A stretch of 64,000 nucleotides of DNA from Membranipora membranacea (Eukaryota; Bryozoa; Gymnolaemata; Cheilostomatida; Membraniporidae), in the NCBI GenBank assembly GCA_914767715.1, contig OU612066.1, positions 4,161,001-4,225,000 on the forward strand, read 5' to 3'. Positions within the stretch are counted from its first letter, which is position 1. Every line of letters begins with the position of its first letter. Positions 38,903 to 51,500 of this stretch are shown one piece after another. The notes beneath the pieces are model-generated. The model did not search any database. It was not told the DNA's origin and saw only the letters and a list, made by a program, of their open reading frames with translations. The translations under genes and the position numbers were made by a program.

Positions 38903-40223
38903 TTTATCTAGAACTGGATATGCAAATGAACAAAATATTGAACAGTTCGAATTGGCATCTATTACCCTCAGGTAAAAACAATGCTGCAGTTGAGAGAAAT
39001 AACTCAATCTTACCAGAAGAACTATGATGAGCACGTAAATGATCAGGGACAGATGCGGTGAAGGACAGATGGTGCATCATTGTTGTACCATTTATGAGTT
39101 CACAAATATAGTGGTAAGTTAAAGAATCAGAAATCGCGAATCGAAAAAAGCAATAATTTCAGTTGAGCCCCTGCACACTGCAAACTTTAAAGTGAGAAGA
39201 GATCAAAGAGTTGAGATTATAATATAAGCAAAAATGTTTATTGTTACTAGCAAGGTATTTCTTAAATGATCTAGGGCATTCATTTCAAATAAGCAATGAT
39301 GATGACATACATATATATATAGTGTTGTAAGTAAGTAGTGTCATGAAATGAGTCATGTTGACTCACCAATCATCAATACATAAACATAATTTTATACAGG
39401 CTTCATACATAAAACTTAAAATCACAGAAATGCATTTTTGGATATAAAAATCTGAGGTAAAAAATGAGCACACTGACCTCAAACCAGCAGAGCAACGGGG
39501 TTAAATCAATCATACTTTCAAAAATTTTATTAATTTAATTAATTAATCACTCCACTCCACTGACCAACCAATCAATCAATCACAATGACTACGCTACCAT
39601 GTTTCAATGAGACATTCTCCTTTTCCTGTGCTTTGAGTTGACAATCCAATTAAGCAATAATGCACAAGGATATTATTGGGTTAAATCAACTTACCCAGTT
39701 AGCAATGGGATTAGGACAGTCCTTTTATCCACTGAATAATAAAATGAGCTTGAGTTGGAAGAAAAAGAAGGGGCAGGACTTTTTTTGTTTACACTGTTAG
39801 AAGGTACTTTGGTATGGTACTTCCGGCTACTGTCGCAACTAATGTTTACATTTAAAAGTCTGTAAAGACTATCTTCAGCACTATGTAATTTCCGATGCAA
39901 ATTCCATGTTGAAATACCTGTTTCCATGGATAATGTATTACCACGCATACTTTTTCAATCATGAAATAACTATCCATCAGAGGACCAATAGTTCGGCAAT
40001 ATAAAGGATTATATCTTTTGAACTGAGGCAAGTTGAATGAGGAGCACACATATTACTGATCTTTGGTATGGCATTCATGTCAAACAGACTTTCTTTTATG
40101 TGTGGATGAACATTGTGATTCCTCAGGATGTGAGTCGGCCACTAAAATTCATGATAGAAGACAGGCATAATATAAGTACAAATTTTCTATCCAACACTGA
40201 TCAACCATCTCACATCACAAACA
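38903..40223. promoter_or_regulatory. Divergent TBCD / CFAP299 upstream region
   Basis: TBCD starts at 38902 on the minus strand and CFAP299 at 40224 on the plus strand, so this 1.3 kb must hold both promoters. It is AT-rich, with repeated aattaatt/caatcaat runs around 39530-39580. A minus-strand frame at 39937-39704 starts MRGNTLSMETG and ends at a strong donor (ctaactgg then gtaagttg). It could be an upstream exon or a small gene. I recognise no domain in it. Confidence 0.5.
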
Positions 40224-41903
40224 ATGGATGATGATGCACCAACTGGGACTGACAATGTCATAACTGAATTTGAGAACTATGAACAATTTTTGGATTCTCA
40301 GATAACAGCAGTAGATTTATTTTACCTAGAGGTAAGTGAAAGAGGCTAGATAGTTACTGCTTGCTATATATATTATATGAGTCCAGGGAGAAATATCCCT
40401 GATTAGTGTAACTACCTAGGCTAGGGTTATGTCATTGTTATCATGATATACAAGAGATATTACCAGACTATTTTAGATCAAGGTATGGCAGCAATATCAG
40501 CGGCATTTCAGATGATGCCTCAATTCTCTCTCTGCTGTTGTTCTGTGAGCTGAAAGTTGCAATATTTCTTTCGAGCCTTGTTGTATGAGCGTACTCACTT
40601 TTTGTTGATGAGATATCTGTCATCACAATGTCATATATGATTCAACCATATGCATAATGTATAGCATAATCTGTAGGATGAGGAGCTTGCCAGACAGCTG
40701 GTGGAGCTCGGATACAGAGGTAGTGGGGAGGTTCTTAAAAGAGAAGAATTCGAAGCCCGAAAACAGCAGGCTGAAGCTTCCAGATTGGCACAGAGAAATA
40801 AGACCAAGTGAGTATGTATACCAGAGCGCAGTCTGGTTTCGCACATAAATTTGGTCTTGAGTTTTAATGTTGCACCGCGGGCTAAGACGGATGTATTGTC
40901 GAGCGGGTTACCTTGGATTGCTAAAGTTTTATTGGTTTGTTACTTTTTGTCACTATATGCAAAATATTTGAAAAAAATGATTGTCGATCACAATAATAAG
41001 TATATGTGTTAGTGAAAGAATGAACACACATACACCATGTGATTCAGTAATGGCATCAAACTAAAGCGCAAAGCCAGGTATTCCTGATGTGTTCTGGAAT
41101 TGGAAGTTTGTAGTTCGATAGTTACATGCATTCATGTATGACAAGTACATGCATTGATGAAATGATGTTCTCGATATTTGTAGGCAGCTAGCTCACCAAG
41201 GCAAAGACATCAAAGATCCTTTTCTAAAGGCCTTAGCTAACAGAGAAGAATCAAACAGAAGTGGAAAAATGACTGTGAGTTAACCACATCCACAAAACTA
41301 TGGTGAAACATTAATACTATTAAATAATAGAAATAACTTTGAAATGAGTCTACACGCAATTGTTGTTAAGACTTTTTTTTTCAACTAGAGCCCCTGTCTT
41401 ATTCTTTACAGACAATAATATTTATAAGAGACAGAAACGCTAGGGGTCAGGAAATCTCAGGATATATTGACTATGCTCATAGACTGAAAACAGAAGACTT
41501 CGAGCAGTACTTCAGTTGTAAAAAGAGACTTCTTCCTAAACCATCAGATTTGAGGTAAATCTTACTCATAATTTCATTACTTATGTCACATGTTATATAA
41601 TCGTAATATACTTATTTGACCATATTATCTATGTGCTCATATTCTATTCTATTCATCATGGATAAACTCTATTACAGTTTTTACAACTGGGAGACACAGA
41701 CATCAACCTCAAATCCAACTCCAAACTACCAAGTGATAGCTGAGAACGCATCAGGCTTACTATTCAAAAACAAGCGAGATAGGAAGATATTAAACGTCGA
41801 TCCCAAATCATCACCTGGCGACAACTCGACACGAGTAATGCTCGACTCGCCTAAATACATTCAAATAGTCATCTATGATCACATCACAAGGAGGAAGACC
41901 TAA
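40224..41903 (+). CDS. CFAP299: CFAP299 (C4orf22 family)
   Basis: Five exons (40224-40331, 40677-40807, 41184-41274, 41412-41554, 41678-41903) encode 232 aa, almost exactly the length of the human protein. Diagnostic blocks are [40 protein letters not shown], the IFIRDRN and [17 protein letters not shown] blocks, [28 protein letters not shown] and the C-terminal [10 protein letters not shown]. The protein has no enzymatic motif. In other animals it is linked to cilia, flagella and sperm development, with an unknown mechanism. It is divergent from TBCD and converges on NAA25; candidate poly(A) signals lie at 42264 and near 42297. Confidence 0.96.
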
Positions 41904-42592
41904 TTACAGACTGAAATATTATAAACTATTAGTAATTATGAGTCCTGTTTTGAAAAACTGTTCAGCAAAGCCCTGCCGACACATCCAAGATACACTTGAT
42001 GTGATATTTCAAAACATGGATGGTGTAGGATAGTTTTGGCCACAGATTTAAATGTTTATGATGGATCATTGATTGTGCACGACAAACAACCTGGGTTCAG
42101 ATACCAGTATTTTGTCAGGAATGCTTATATCATAAATGGATCATTATGTATATAGCTATATGCCATCTTGCTGGATAGTTAACAGATGTGATACAGGTGT
42201 AATTTTTGGTACACCGAGCAAGTAGCAAAATGTATCTCATTCAATATTATATTTGAGCGACTCAATAAACTGAAGCTGCATACAGAAAACCTAGATAAAT
42301 AAACAGGGGAAAACAAATTTGGCATAAGAAACAGCTTTGAAATGATCGCATCTAAAATTGGTATTGATTCAACACAACCTTGCTGAAATCACTGATAGAT
42401 TCAGGCTACTCAAACACAACAGCTGATCCAAGATCACAATATGCAGTTGTTTCGTCATTTCATATCTCTTCATCTTTAAAATTTCAGACATAACATTGCA
42501 TATATTTTACCACTAGCACATTTTTCTGTAACTGTAATCAGGAGGACAGAGTTACCAGGGTTGAGGATCCAGTATTCTATCTGACTTGCTGG
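41904..42592. other. Spacer between convergent CFAP299 and NAA25
   Basis: This 0.7-kb stretch should contain the 3' UTRs of both genes. A B-box-like gggttcagataccag near 42093 hints at a very decayed tRNA-derived repeat, but too little remains to call it. Nothing else is seen. Confidence 0.5.
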
Positions 42593-45500
42593 TTATGATG
42601 TCAAACTTTCCAGAAATGTCTTCTTATGGCTGAGTATCTCAGTAATCTCTTTAGCTGTCATATCATAACTTAGTGTGATATTCTTACATACTAGTGACAT
42701 GTGCTCATCATTCTATAAAAAAAGTTGGATGGCAGAGAAATGACACATTAAACAGACATTTTTTGTTAATTTGGAATCAATCCAATACCCTTTCTCATCA
42801 ATCAGGGTAATATTTACCACAAACAGAAGATGTTGTGAGAGAACACAACAAAACGACAACAAGTTAAAACGCATGCCTACTGCAAATATAAGAACTTATG
42901 GTGTGCTTTACTGGTTAGACAGACTACTGGTTAGACAGACTACTTTTCACCCTCCCTGATACCCATTCTGATGACTAACCTTTGTATTATTAGATATGTG
43001 TAGAGTATCTAGCTCCTTTACTAGACTAGATTCCTCAGTCAGAGATAAACTTTCAGTCTTAGTCATGAGTACTTGCACCAGAGACTTGAGTTTGATCACA
43101 TACTGCTTTAGTTGTGCATTAGATGATGTCTAAAACAAGTGAATTTATATTATTATTATTATTATAATAACACACTTTTATTGTAGTTTCCACATAAGTA
43201 TATTATTATAAACAAATAAATTAGAATTTTTTGACCTCATAACCCAAACAAAAGCACATACAATGGCTAATCTAAGCGTAAGAAACCAAGCATCAATAAA
43301 CTCGTCTAACATTTATGAACAAGGTGTCTGCTACCATAACCCCATGGAATACTATTAGCTCCCTATCTGACATGAAGCCAGCATCCTTCAACAATTTGAG
43401 ACTTCTACATCACAACGTAAGGTCATTATATAAAAAGATGTTATATTATGAAAGCCTCAATATTTTTAAGACAAACGAAATTTTTTCCTGTTTCTGAAAC
43501 ATGGCTCACTCCTGATATTCCAGATAGTCTTGTTGATTTGCTTGGATTTTCAATAGCTAGATGTGACAGAAAATCTACAACCAAAACCCGGGGAGGTGGT
43601 GCTGCGCTATATGTAAAATCTTCATATAAATTCTCTATAATAAGTCAATTAAGTGTTAAACTGTCCAGATTTTGTGACTTGGTTCCGATAAAAATACCCT
43701 CCATAAACAACCAACACGGCTACATCAGCGGATTAATTTATCTTCCGCATGATGCTATCAAAACCAAATTCATTAAAATGATGAGCTCAATTCTACATCA
43801 AAACCAATATGTTGGCCATAATTTTATTCTCTTTGGAGATTTTAATATTAATTGGAATTCCTAATCAACCGGAAAAACACATTTAGAGCAGAGCTTATGT
43901 CTGCAGGGCTATTACAGCGAGTTGATGGGATTTCATACATTAGCCATTTAGGGAGAGAAAGCTTATTAGACCATAACTAAAGATGCTAGGGGCTGAAAAC
44001 CAGTGGCTTTTCCCTGATCTTCAGCATCTCATTAATTTGAGAAACAAATTTCACAAGAGGGTATTCGAGGATATACCTAATCCAGCTACAGCGCAAGTCA
44101 AACAGTTCAACAAGTTTCGAAACTTTGTTACAAATAAAATTAGGAATGCTAAGAAAGACTTTATAAATGATTCTTTGTCTAAAGATGAAAAAAGTATTTC
44201 ACCTGCCTGAAATCACTGACAGGAAAGAAGAAGTCTTCTGATCAAATTGAGAAAATTAGCTATCAAAACTCTGACAAGGCAAATGCCCTTTATAGATATT
44301 TAACCACAGTTGCTGGACACTCGGTTTTTATTCCTAAGATCGATCCACAACCTGACCTTTTCCAAGGTCCAAGTTTCTCTTTTACATATGTGGAGAGCGA
44401 AACAATCTACAAACTGACGAAGTCCCTCAAACCAAATAAACGTGGTGGCTTGACCATGTTTCCAGCTTCCCTGTACCAAACTGTTGCAGACCTATTAGCT
44501 CTTCCAATAGCCCTGATCATTAACGAATGCTACAAGGAATCAATATTCCCTGACTGCCTAGAAACAGCCCTGGTCACCCCACTCTTTAAGAAGGGCGATA
44601 AAAACAGACCCTTGCAACTACAGACCAATTTCCAGTCAGCCAATTATATCTAAGGTGTTTGAGCTAGATATGAAAAATCAAATTATGAACTTTATTGAAA
44701 CACATGGATTACTCTCAGATTGACAATTCGGTTTTCGTAAGCATTCCGGTGAACAATTACTACTTTCTCTTTTACAAAATTGGAGAACAACACTAGACCT
44801 CAATCCAATTTCATAGGTGCGCCCTCTTTGGACGTACGTTAAGCATTTGACACTATAAACCATGGACAACTCATCCACACACTAAAGCGACTAAATTTTG
44901 CAGAGTCAACAACAAAATTATTTACATCCTATCTTTCACATTGAACCCAAATCATGAAAGTTGATGATGATCAGTCCAGTGCACTACCAATTACATGTGC
45001 CCCAAGGAAGTGTTCTAGGTCCAATCTTATTCAATCTTGCTATCAATGATCTCCTTAACAAGCACAAAACTGCATTCGCTTACGCTGATGACACCATTTT
45101 TTACTGCACAGCAACGGATATCCCTACCTTAATGGATAAATCTGAGTCATTGATGAGAAGTATCGAATTGGTATTTTCAAACAATCTCCTTCAACTCAAT
45201 TTATCCTAAACCCAATACAGTATTTTCTCAAATAGAAAAGTAGAAGATTTTTATCAAATCCAAATAAACAACTTGAAAATAGCATCCAAGCATTCGCTCA
45301 ATCTTCTAGGAGTTATTCTTGATTCAGAACTTAGTTTAACTCCTCAGGCTAATGCCACCGCATCTAAAGCAAACAAAATGGTCTACTTGTTATCAAAACT
45401 CAAAAAATACATGACAGACGTAGAAAACTCATTGAAGACGTACAAATCACTGATCAGACCTATAGTAGAATACTGCTCATCATTGTACCTTGATGGTTTA

Positions 45501-48500
45501 GCCAAAAATTCAGAAGCCCTAGAAAAAGTAAAAAATAAAGCAATCAGAATCATAACTTCAGCCCCCAAACAATTTTCTGTCACATCTGGCCGCTTACTAC
45601 TAAATTTACATACTCTCCACAGTAGAAGGAATTTTCTTTTTCACAAGTTTGTCAAATTGAGGCTCCATAAAGGCCGTGCATCCAAGCACATACTTCATCT
45701 TGTTAGCAAATCAAACAGACATTCACAATCACTTCGTAGCAACTGTGCAATAATTACACCCTCATTTAGATCAAACCTAGGCAAATCAGCCTTTTTAAAT
45801 ATTTTTCATACATTTGTAACTAAATCAACCAAGCCTCATGAATCATTATCATTTAATCCTACTAATGTTGTTAACTTGTATTTTTGCCACTCTCTGTCTC
45901 TTCTTTTCTCTTTTCATTTTTTTCACGCAATTTATGATAGCATGCTTTCATTATCCTACTCACTATATAGTATGTATCACTCTACCACTTATATCTTTTT
46001 ATTCAAGTCATTTTTTTTATATCTTTGTTAATTTGTGTGAGGTCAACAATTTATTTTTAATTTGCTTTAATTATAAACTTTTAGAAAACCTCAATAAATA
46101 AATAAAAATAAATAAATATATATATGCACCAAAATAAGACTTAAAAGATGGGGAGTTGGTGTAGCTTTATGTGATTGATAGATAAATACTATATTATTCA
46201 CCGGGCTTAAAAGTTTAGCAGTGTTGAACGGAATACAAAAGTGTTGCAAGAAGTTGTACTTAATGTTTTCCAAGGTAGGACAGGATCAGAAGCTGCAAGA
46301 TAGGTCATTTCTAATTCTTTTTTTGTACTGCTGTTTCTGTACTAACAAATCAATCACACACCAAATAAGATGGAGCTGTATATTATATGGTGAAGAACGT
46401 AACTTACCATAGCTTGTGGTATGGCAGATTTAGAAGCAGCTCCTTGTTTCTTTTTTCTAGGTTGAGCAGCTTGTCTGACTGGTGCATAAAACTTCCAGAA
46501 TACTCCAGAAAATATCACTGCATAGCTCACCAGCTGAAATGAATGTATATTTTTGTCATAGCGATAAATTTGCACGTATACATTATACAGCTACAGGTCA
46601 AGTAACACAGGCCTCATGAGCAAGCAACTCATGAAATCGATGAACTAGTCAATCAGTTTGACTCAAACGTAAACATAGAAATATATATTTATACGTTTGT
46701 GCACTCAACCAAATCCTTAGAAAATCGTTGCTTCTATATTTATAGTTGTCATCCATAATTATGATAAGAGGAAAATTATTTGTGAGCTTCGGGGTGATCC
46801 AAAAATATTGAAATAAGATGACCATCAAGAACTACTCTCATGAAAATTACAACTACAAATATTTTCATTAAATTTCATTTGATTACACAATGGTGGGAGT
46901 TATAAACAACTTAACCCTTACTCCACACTTACCTCAGTGAGATCTGACAGCTGGGATATGTATTCACATATATGACTATAAGACGCAGGTGCTTGTGGAG
47001 CTGTCAGTGACTGACAGCACTTCTCTAGTGACTCACAGAGCTGACTAAACCTCTCTGATAGTGACACATCTGGTGTGATTGGGTCTAAAAATGTGAGAAG
47101 TAGCTGAGATAAAACTAAAATACATGAAATCCTCTAAGCTGATAAATCTATCGACTAAATGATGAAATGAGTGAGCAAGACCGGAGTGTTATTTTCAAAT
47201 ACAGATCACCAACGAAAATTAAATAGTAGATATACCCACCCTGAGCGGTGTTTACATTTACTATATCTATGACCAGCTCACACATACTATAGACCACATC
47301 CTGATGATTAGAGCTGACCTGCTGACATAGTCTGCTGTGTACCGCTGTAAATCTAGGAACCTGTAGAATAAGATATTTATAACAAAAATAAAGAGCTTAT
47401 AATATGTCTCTTCGAGACTAATTCCATGATTAAAATGAGAGGTGAAAAAAGTAGTATTTATTGAACTTGGTGTATATACATATAGGAGTACCTGTCAATG
47501 TTACATAACACTGCTTGAGGAAATACTGTTAGTATAACTTATTCAATTCTAGTCATACCTGAGTTGTTTTGAATTGTCTCCACAGTATTAGCTGCTGTTG
47601 ATAGTCTGAGGCGAGTCTCCTCATTAGATCAGGGAGAGTAGATGAGCCGTTAACAGTACCAGCTGCTAGATATATAGATGTGGCTATAAGTCTCACTGTC
47701 AAGTTACGCATCCGCAACCAATTTCTCTGTAACACAGATCTAGTTATTATTGTGGTGTTCCACAACTCTATTCATGAGCAACAGCAAACATTTCAAATGT
47801 CGAGCAGTATGCTTTGATTTGATATGAGACAGAAATATCTGACATGTTTGAAAAAAGCTTTTTTTAATTTAAGTACACAGCGATAACTGATTCCTCACAT
47901 GACCATCAGAGTGTGATTACCTGATCATTGAATGTGGCTACTTTGTGCTCCTCAGTGAATACCTCTCTGTCCCAAGTATCGGAGGCTGGTATATCTCTGT
48001 TATCTCGTAACTGATCCCATGATATCACATCTGTCACACAAATGACAACATAGAATATATATATAAGAGAGATAAATATTAATAGGAGTTCTCACAATTA
48101 TCATGAAAGGGTCTGACAACTCATTAGTACAACTTGAAAATGTTTGAGCTTTAGTATTAGCAAACAATTTGTGATCCTCAGTAAGGCTTTGAGAAGATTG
48201 GTAATGTCCGGACTATTTACCTGACTCAGGTATAGAATCCATATAAGTGACAGTATTTGCCACAGACTCGTAACTTTTACTATCAAACATAAGAGATATA
48301 ATATGTTGCTCTGTGACCGCTGAGGCAAACTGTATAGAGTTAGCTACTCTTCTCTGGTATTCTCCAAACTCCTCTACCTACAAAATATTAGTGTCAAATA
48401 GAAAGCACATACATATAACATTCTGTTAGTAAAAATGACATAAGATAGATCGGTGTTGTGTATTAAGTGAAGGTAACAATTCCCATTGTCATTCGCATGA

Positions 48501-51500
48501 GCCTCAAACTACGGTATTACCTCATACATCTGTATCAATGTCATAACAGGTCAGACTGGTTAATTGCTGAATGTACAATTACCGCAAAGCCAATCATTAT
48601 GATAATATTATATATTTGACCACTTTGTGCCTCATTGATATCATGGAGCCTACCTTGGAGAAAGTACCAAATCTGTAAGATTGTATGAGAAACTCAGTAA
48701 TATCTCTATCTGAGCTGTTGAAATATTTCAACATCTGATTATATAAAACAAGAGCAGACGAATGCTGACCACATGAGAGTGCCTGTCCACTGTATACATA
48801 TCTGTAACATTATAAATATGACACATCGTTGAGTTCCGGACCTAGAATTCAACCAAACTAAACCATATGTACTGCTCCAAAGAGATTTTCAAAATTGAGG
48901 TTTTCGAACAGGACGCTTATTCGATATTTTACCTATTCTTGAAATAGGATGTCATGACATATAACTGTACGAATGTTCTCTATGTTTGTGCATACATACT
49001 TTGGGTATACACAAGGCAGCAAACTTATTTTTGGCATAATGCATGCATAAATTTCAGCTCACTTACCCTACAGAGTCATATAATATCTGTTTCACTTCCA
49101 TTTTGTTTACAAGTTCTGGGATTGGTCTAAAAGCACCTGCCAAAAATTGAAACATAAGTTTATTGCAAGTTACATAATAAGGTATTATTACATTCAGGAT
49201 TTTAGTTTACTATGAAATAGGATTGTATGATATTTCACATACATTACATAACTTTACAGTGCCTGAACTTCTTGTGATTGAAGCTTATGTCTTTTCTTTT
49301 AGACAAAGTCTAGTTTATGTTGGATTCCTAAAACACCAAGACTTTAAACATATGCAGTGCGGGCATTAACATGATAACATGATAACTGAAGCAGACTTAG
49401 TGACATTCAGTCATTACTCACCTGTTATGGTATATATGTAGATGAGCAGTAATGTAATTTGATGAGTAGCTGAGCTGGTTTGTATTCCTTTTTCTAGCCA
49501 TGCTAAGCATAGTCTCAGATATTTATCCTCAAGTGAAGACTCATAGACATCCATCATCAGATGAACCGCCAGTAGTAGATAATTATCACAAATCTTCACG
49601 TCTGTGCTCAGCATATTTGTTTCAACTGTCAATGGCAATAATAGGAAGCGCATAAATGGAATGACAATAGGTTAGTCATCTGACAAAACACCATCTGATG
49701 TGATTACTAGCTAAATACAACCCACTGATTAGAATATGTTCATGTCAAGAGAGGTGACTACTCAATGTACAGCTTCTTGCTTCTCATCATCATTTAAAGG
49801 TCTAATGAGTAATGACTTACCACTAGTCACGGCGTGTTTGAACCGCATCATAAGAGACTCAGCCAGCTTAACCCGCTCTTCAACACTCTGTTCAGAATGA
49901 GCTCCACTCAACCGATAGAACTGGTAATACAGTATATGCTTCTGTATGTGCTTCACCTGCAACATTGTAAGAATATTGTATGAAAATCATAAGAATTATT
50001 TTAAAATTGGAGATGTTTTCTCTCGGACATGAATGTCAAAGAGAGCATAACTCTAGTTTTAATAATTAATATTACTATGTTCTTTTTTGGGGATGGTGAG
50101 ATGGCGCAATCGGTTAGCGCGCTTGCTATTCACTGCCAGGCGATTAGTGCCGCAGGAGTTGTGGGTTCGAGCCCCACTGGGGGAGCTTTCATTGTTGATT
50201 GTTCCAGCCCCCAGCACCCTCGGGTGTATACCTCTCCTGTGTACTTGTCTACTGACTGACTCATGGAAAGACATGTGACAGCATGGAAAGACATGCTGAC
50301 AAGCTGGAAAGACAGTTAAACCTACTACAAGGGGTCCCAGCAATGGGCCATGTAAGGCCAATAACCCTAACACGTACGCTGTGTTTCATAGGGTGGCAAT
50401 GGTGGATTGGAATGTGCTGTGGGGTGAGAGAACACAACTCCGAGTAGTGAATAGCGGGCTATCTCATTAGCGCCATCGACCCATTCTTTTTTGGGGATGG
50501 TGAGATGGCGCAATCGGTTAGCGCGCTTGCTATTCACTGCCAGGCGATTAGTGCCGCAGGAGTTGTGGGTTCGAGCCCCACTGGGGGAGCTTTCATTGTT
50601 GATTGTTCCAGCCCCCAGCACCCTCGGGTGTATACCTCTCCTAGATAGCTATCAGAATGCATTTCCCCTCATACTAATGTAATGAGTAACGAAGATGGGG
50701 CATCTGAATTCGTTTATTGGCAAGGTAATATTGGATGAATATTTTTTATCTAGGGTTATATCCAGTGATATGAGTGATCTCCGTATGACATACTGCATAT
50801 TACATAACTATACTTACATTGTCATAGTGATCGAGTTGGGAAGGATCTTTAGATTCAGGCTGTAACTCCAGGCTGGTGTGTATTTTATCTAATAATTCTG
50901 TGGCTGATGAGCTTTCCATGAGCTTGGTAAAATATCTCCTCAAATCTTTAAAGCAGCATGGCTTTGCACCGAATAATTTACAGTATGCTAGGAAGTGTTC
51001 TAAGAGTTGTGCATCTGCAAAATTCATTAAAAGTGTGTTAAAGGGAAGAAGATATGGAGGTCATGCAAAGATGTCTCCTGGATTATATTTTAAATTGGAG
51101 ACAGAAAAGTGACCTTCAAGTTATGCCTCAATATCAGAACAATGTTACAGAATCAAAGTCTAAACTATGACTAATGCCATATATCATTGTGAAGCTCTGA
51201 TATATCTTTTTATCTTCTAGATATTGTTTATGGATAGATGCCCGGAAATTGATGAGATCTCCAAGGCTATTGACATGGTTAGTGATGGTAAATCACCTGG
51301 TTCCGACGGGATTCATCCTGAAGTAATCAAGAGGGGAGGTCCAAAACTGCTATGTGCTCTTCATGAGATCATTCAAGAAGCCTGGAACACAGCTACAGTT
51401 CCTCAAGACTGGAGGGATGCCCAACTTGTCACCATCTTTAAGAAGGGTGACCGACGACTATGCGGTAACTACAGAGGGATCTCCCTTCTATCCATTCCTG

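Noticed and set aside
50091-50178. Functional tRNA gene
   Set aside because: A and B boxes are present, but the sequence between and around them does not fold as a proper cloverleaf with a clear anticodon, and the unit continues as a longer repeat.
50059-50621. Minus-strand frames across the tRNA-derived repeats
   Set aside because: Both are translations of the non-coding repeat and are near-identical because the repeat is duplicated.
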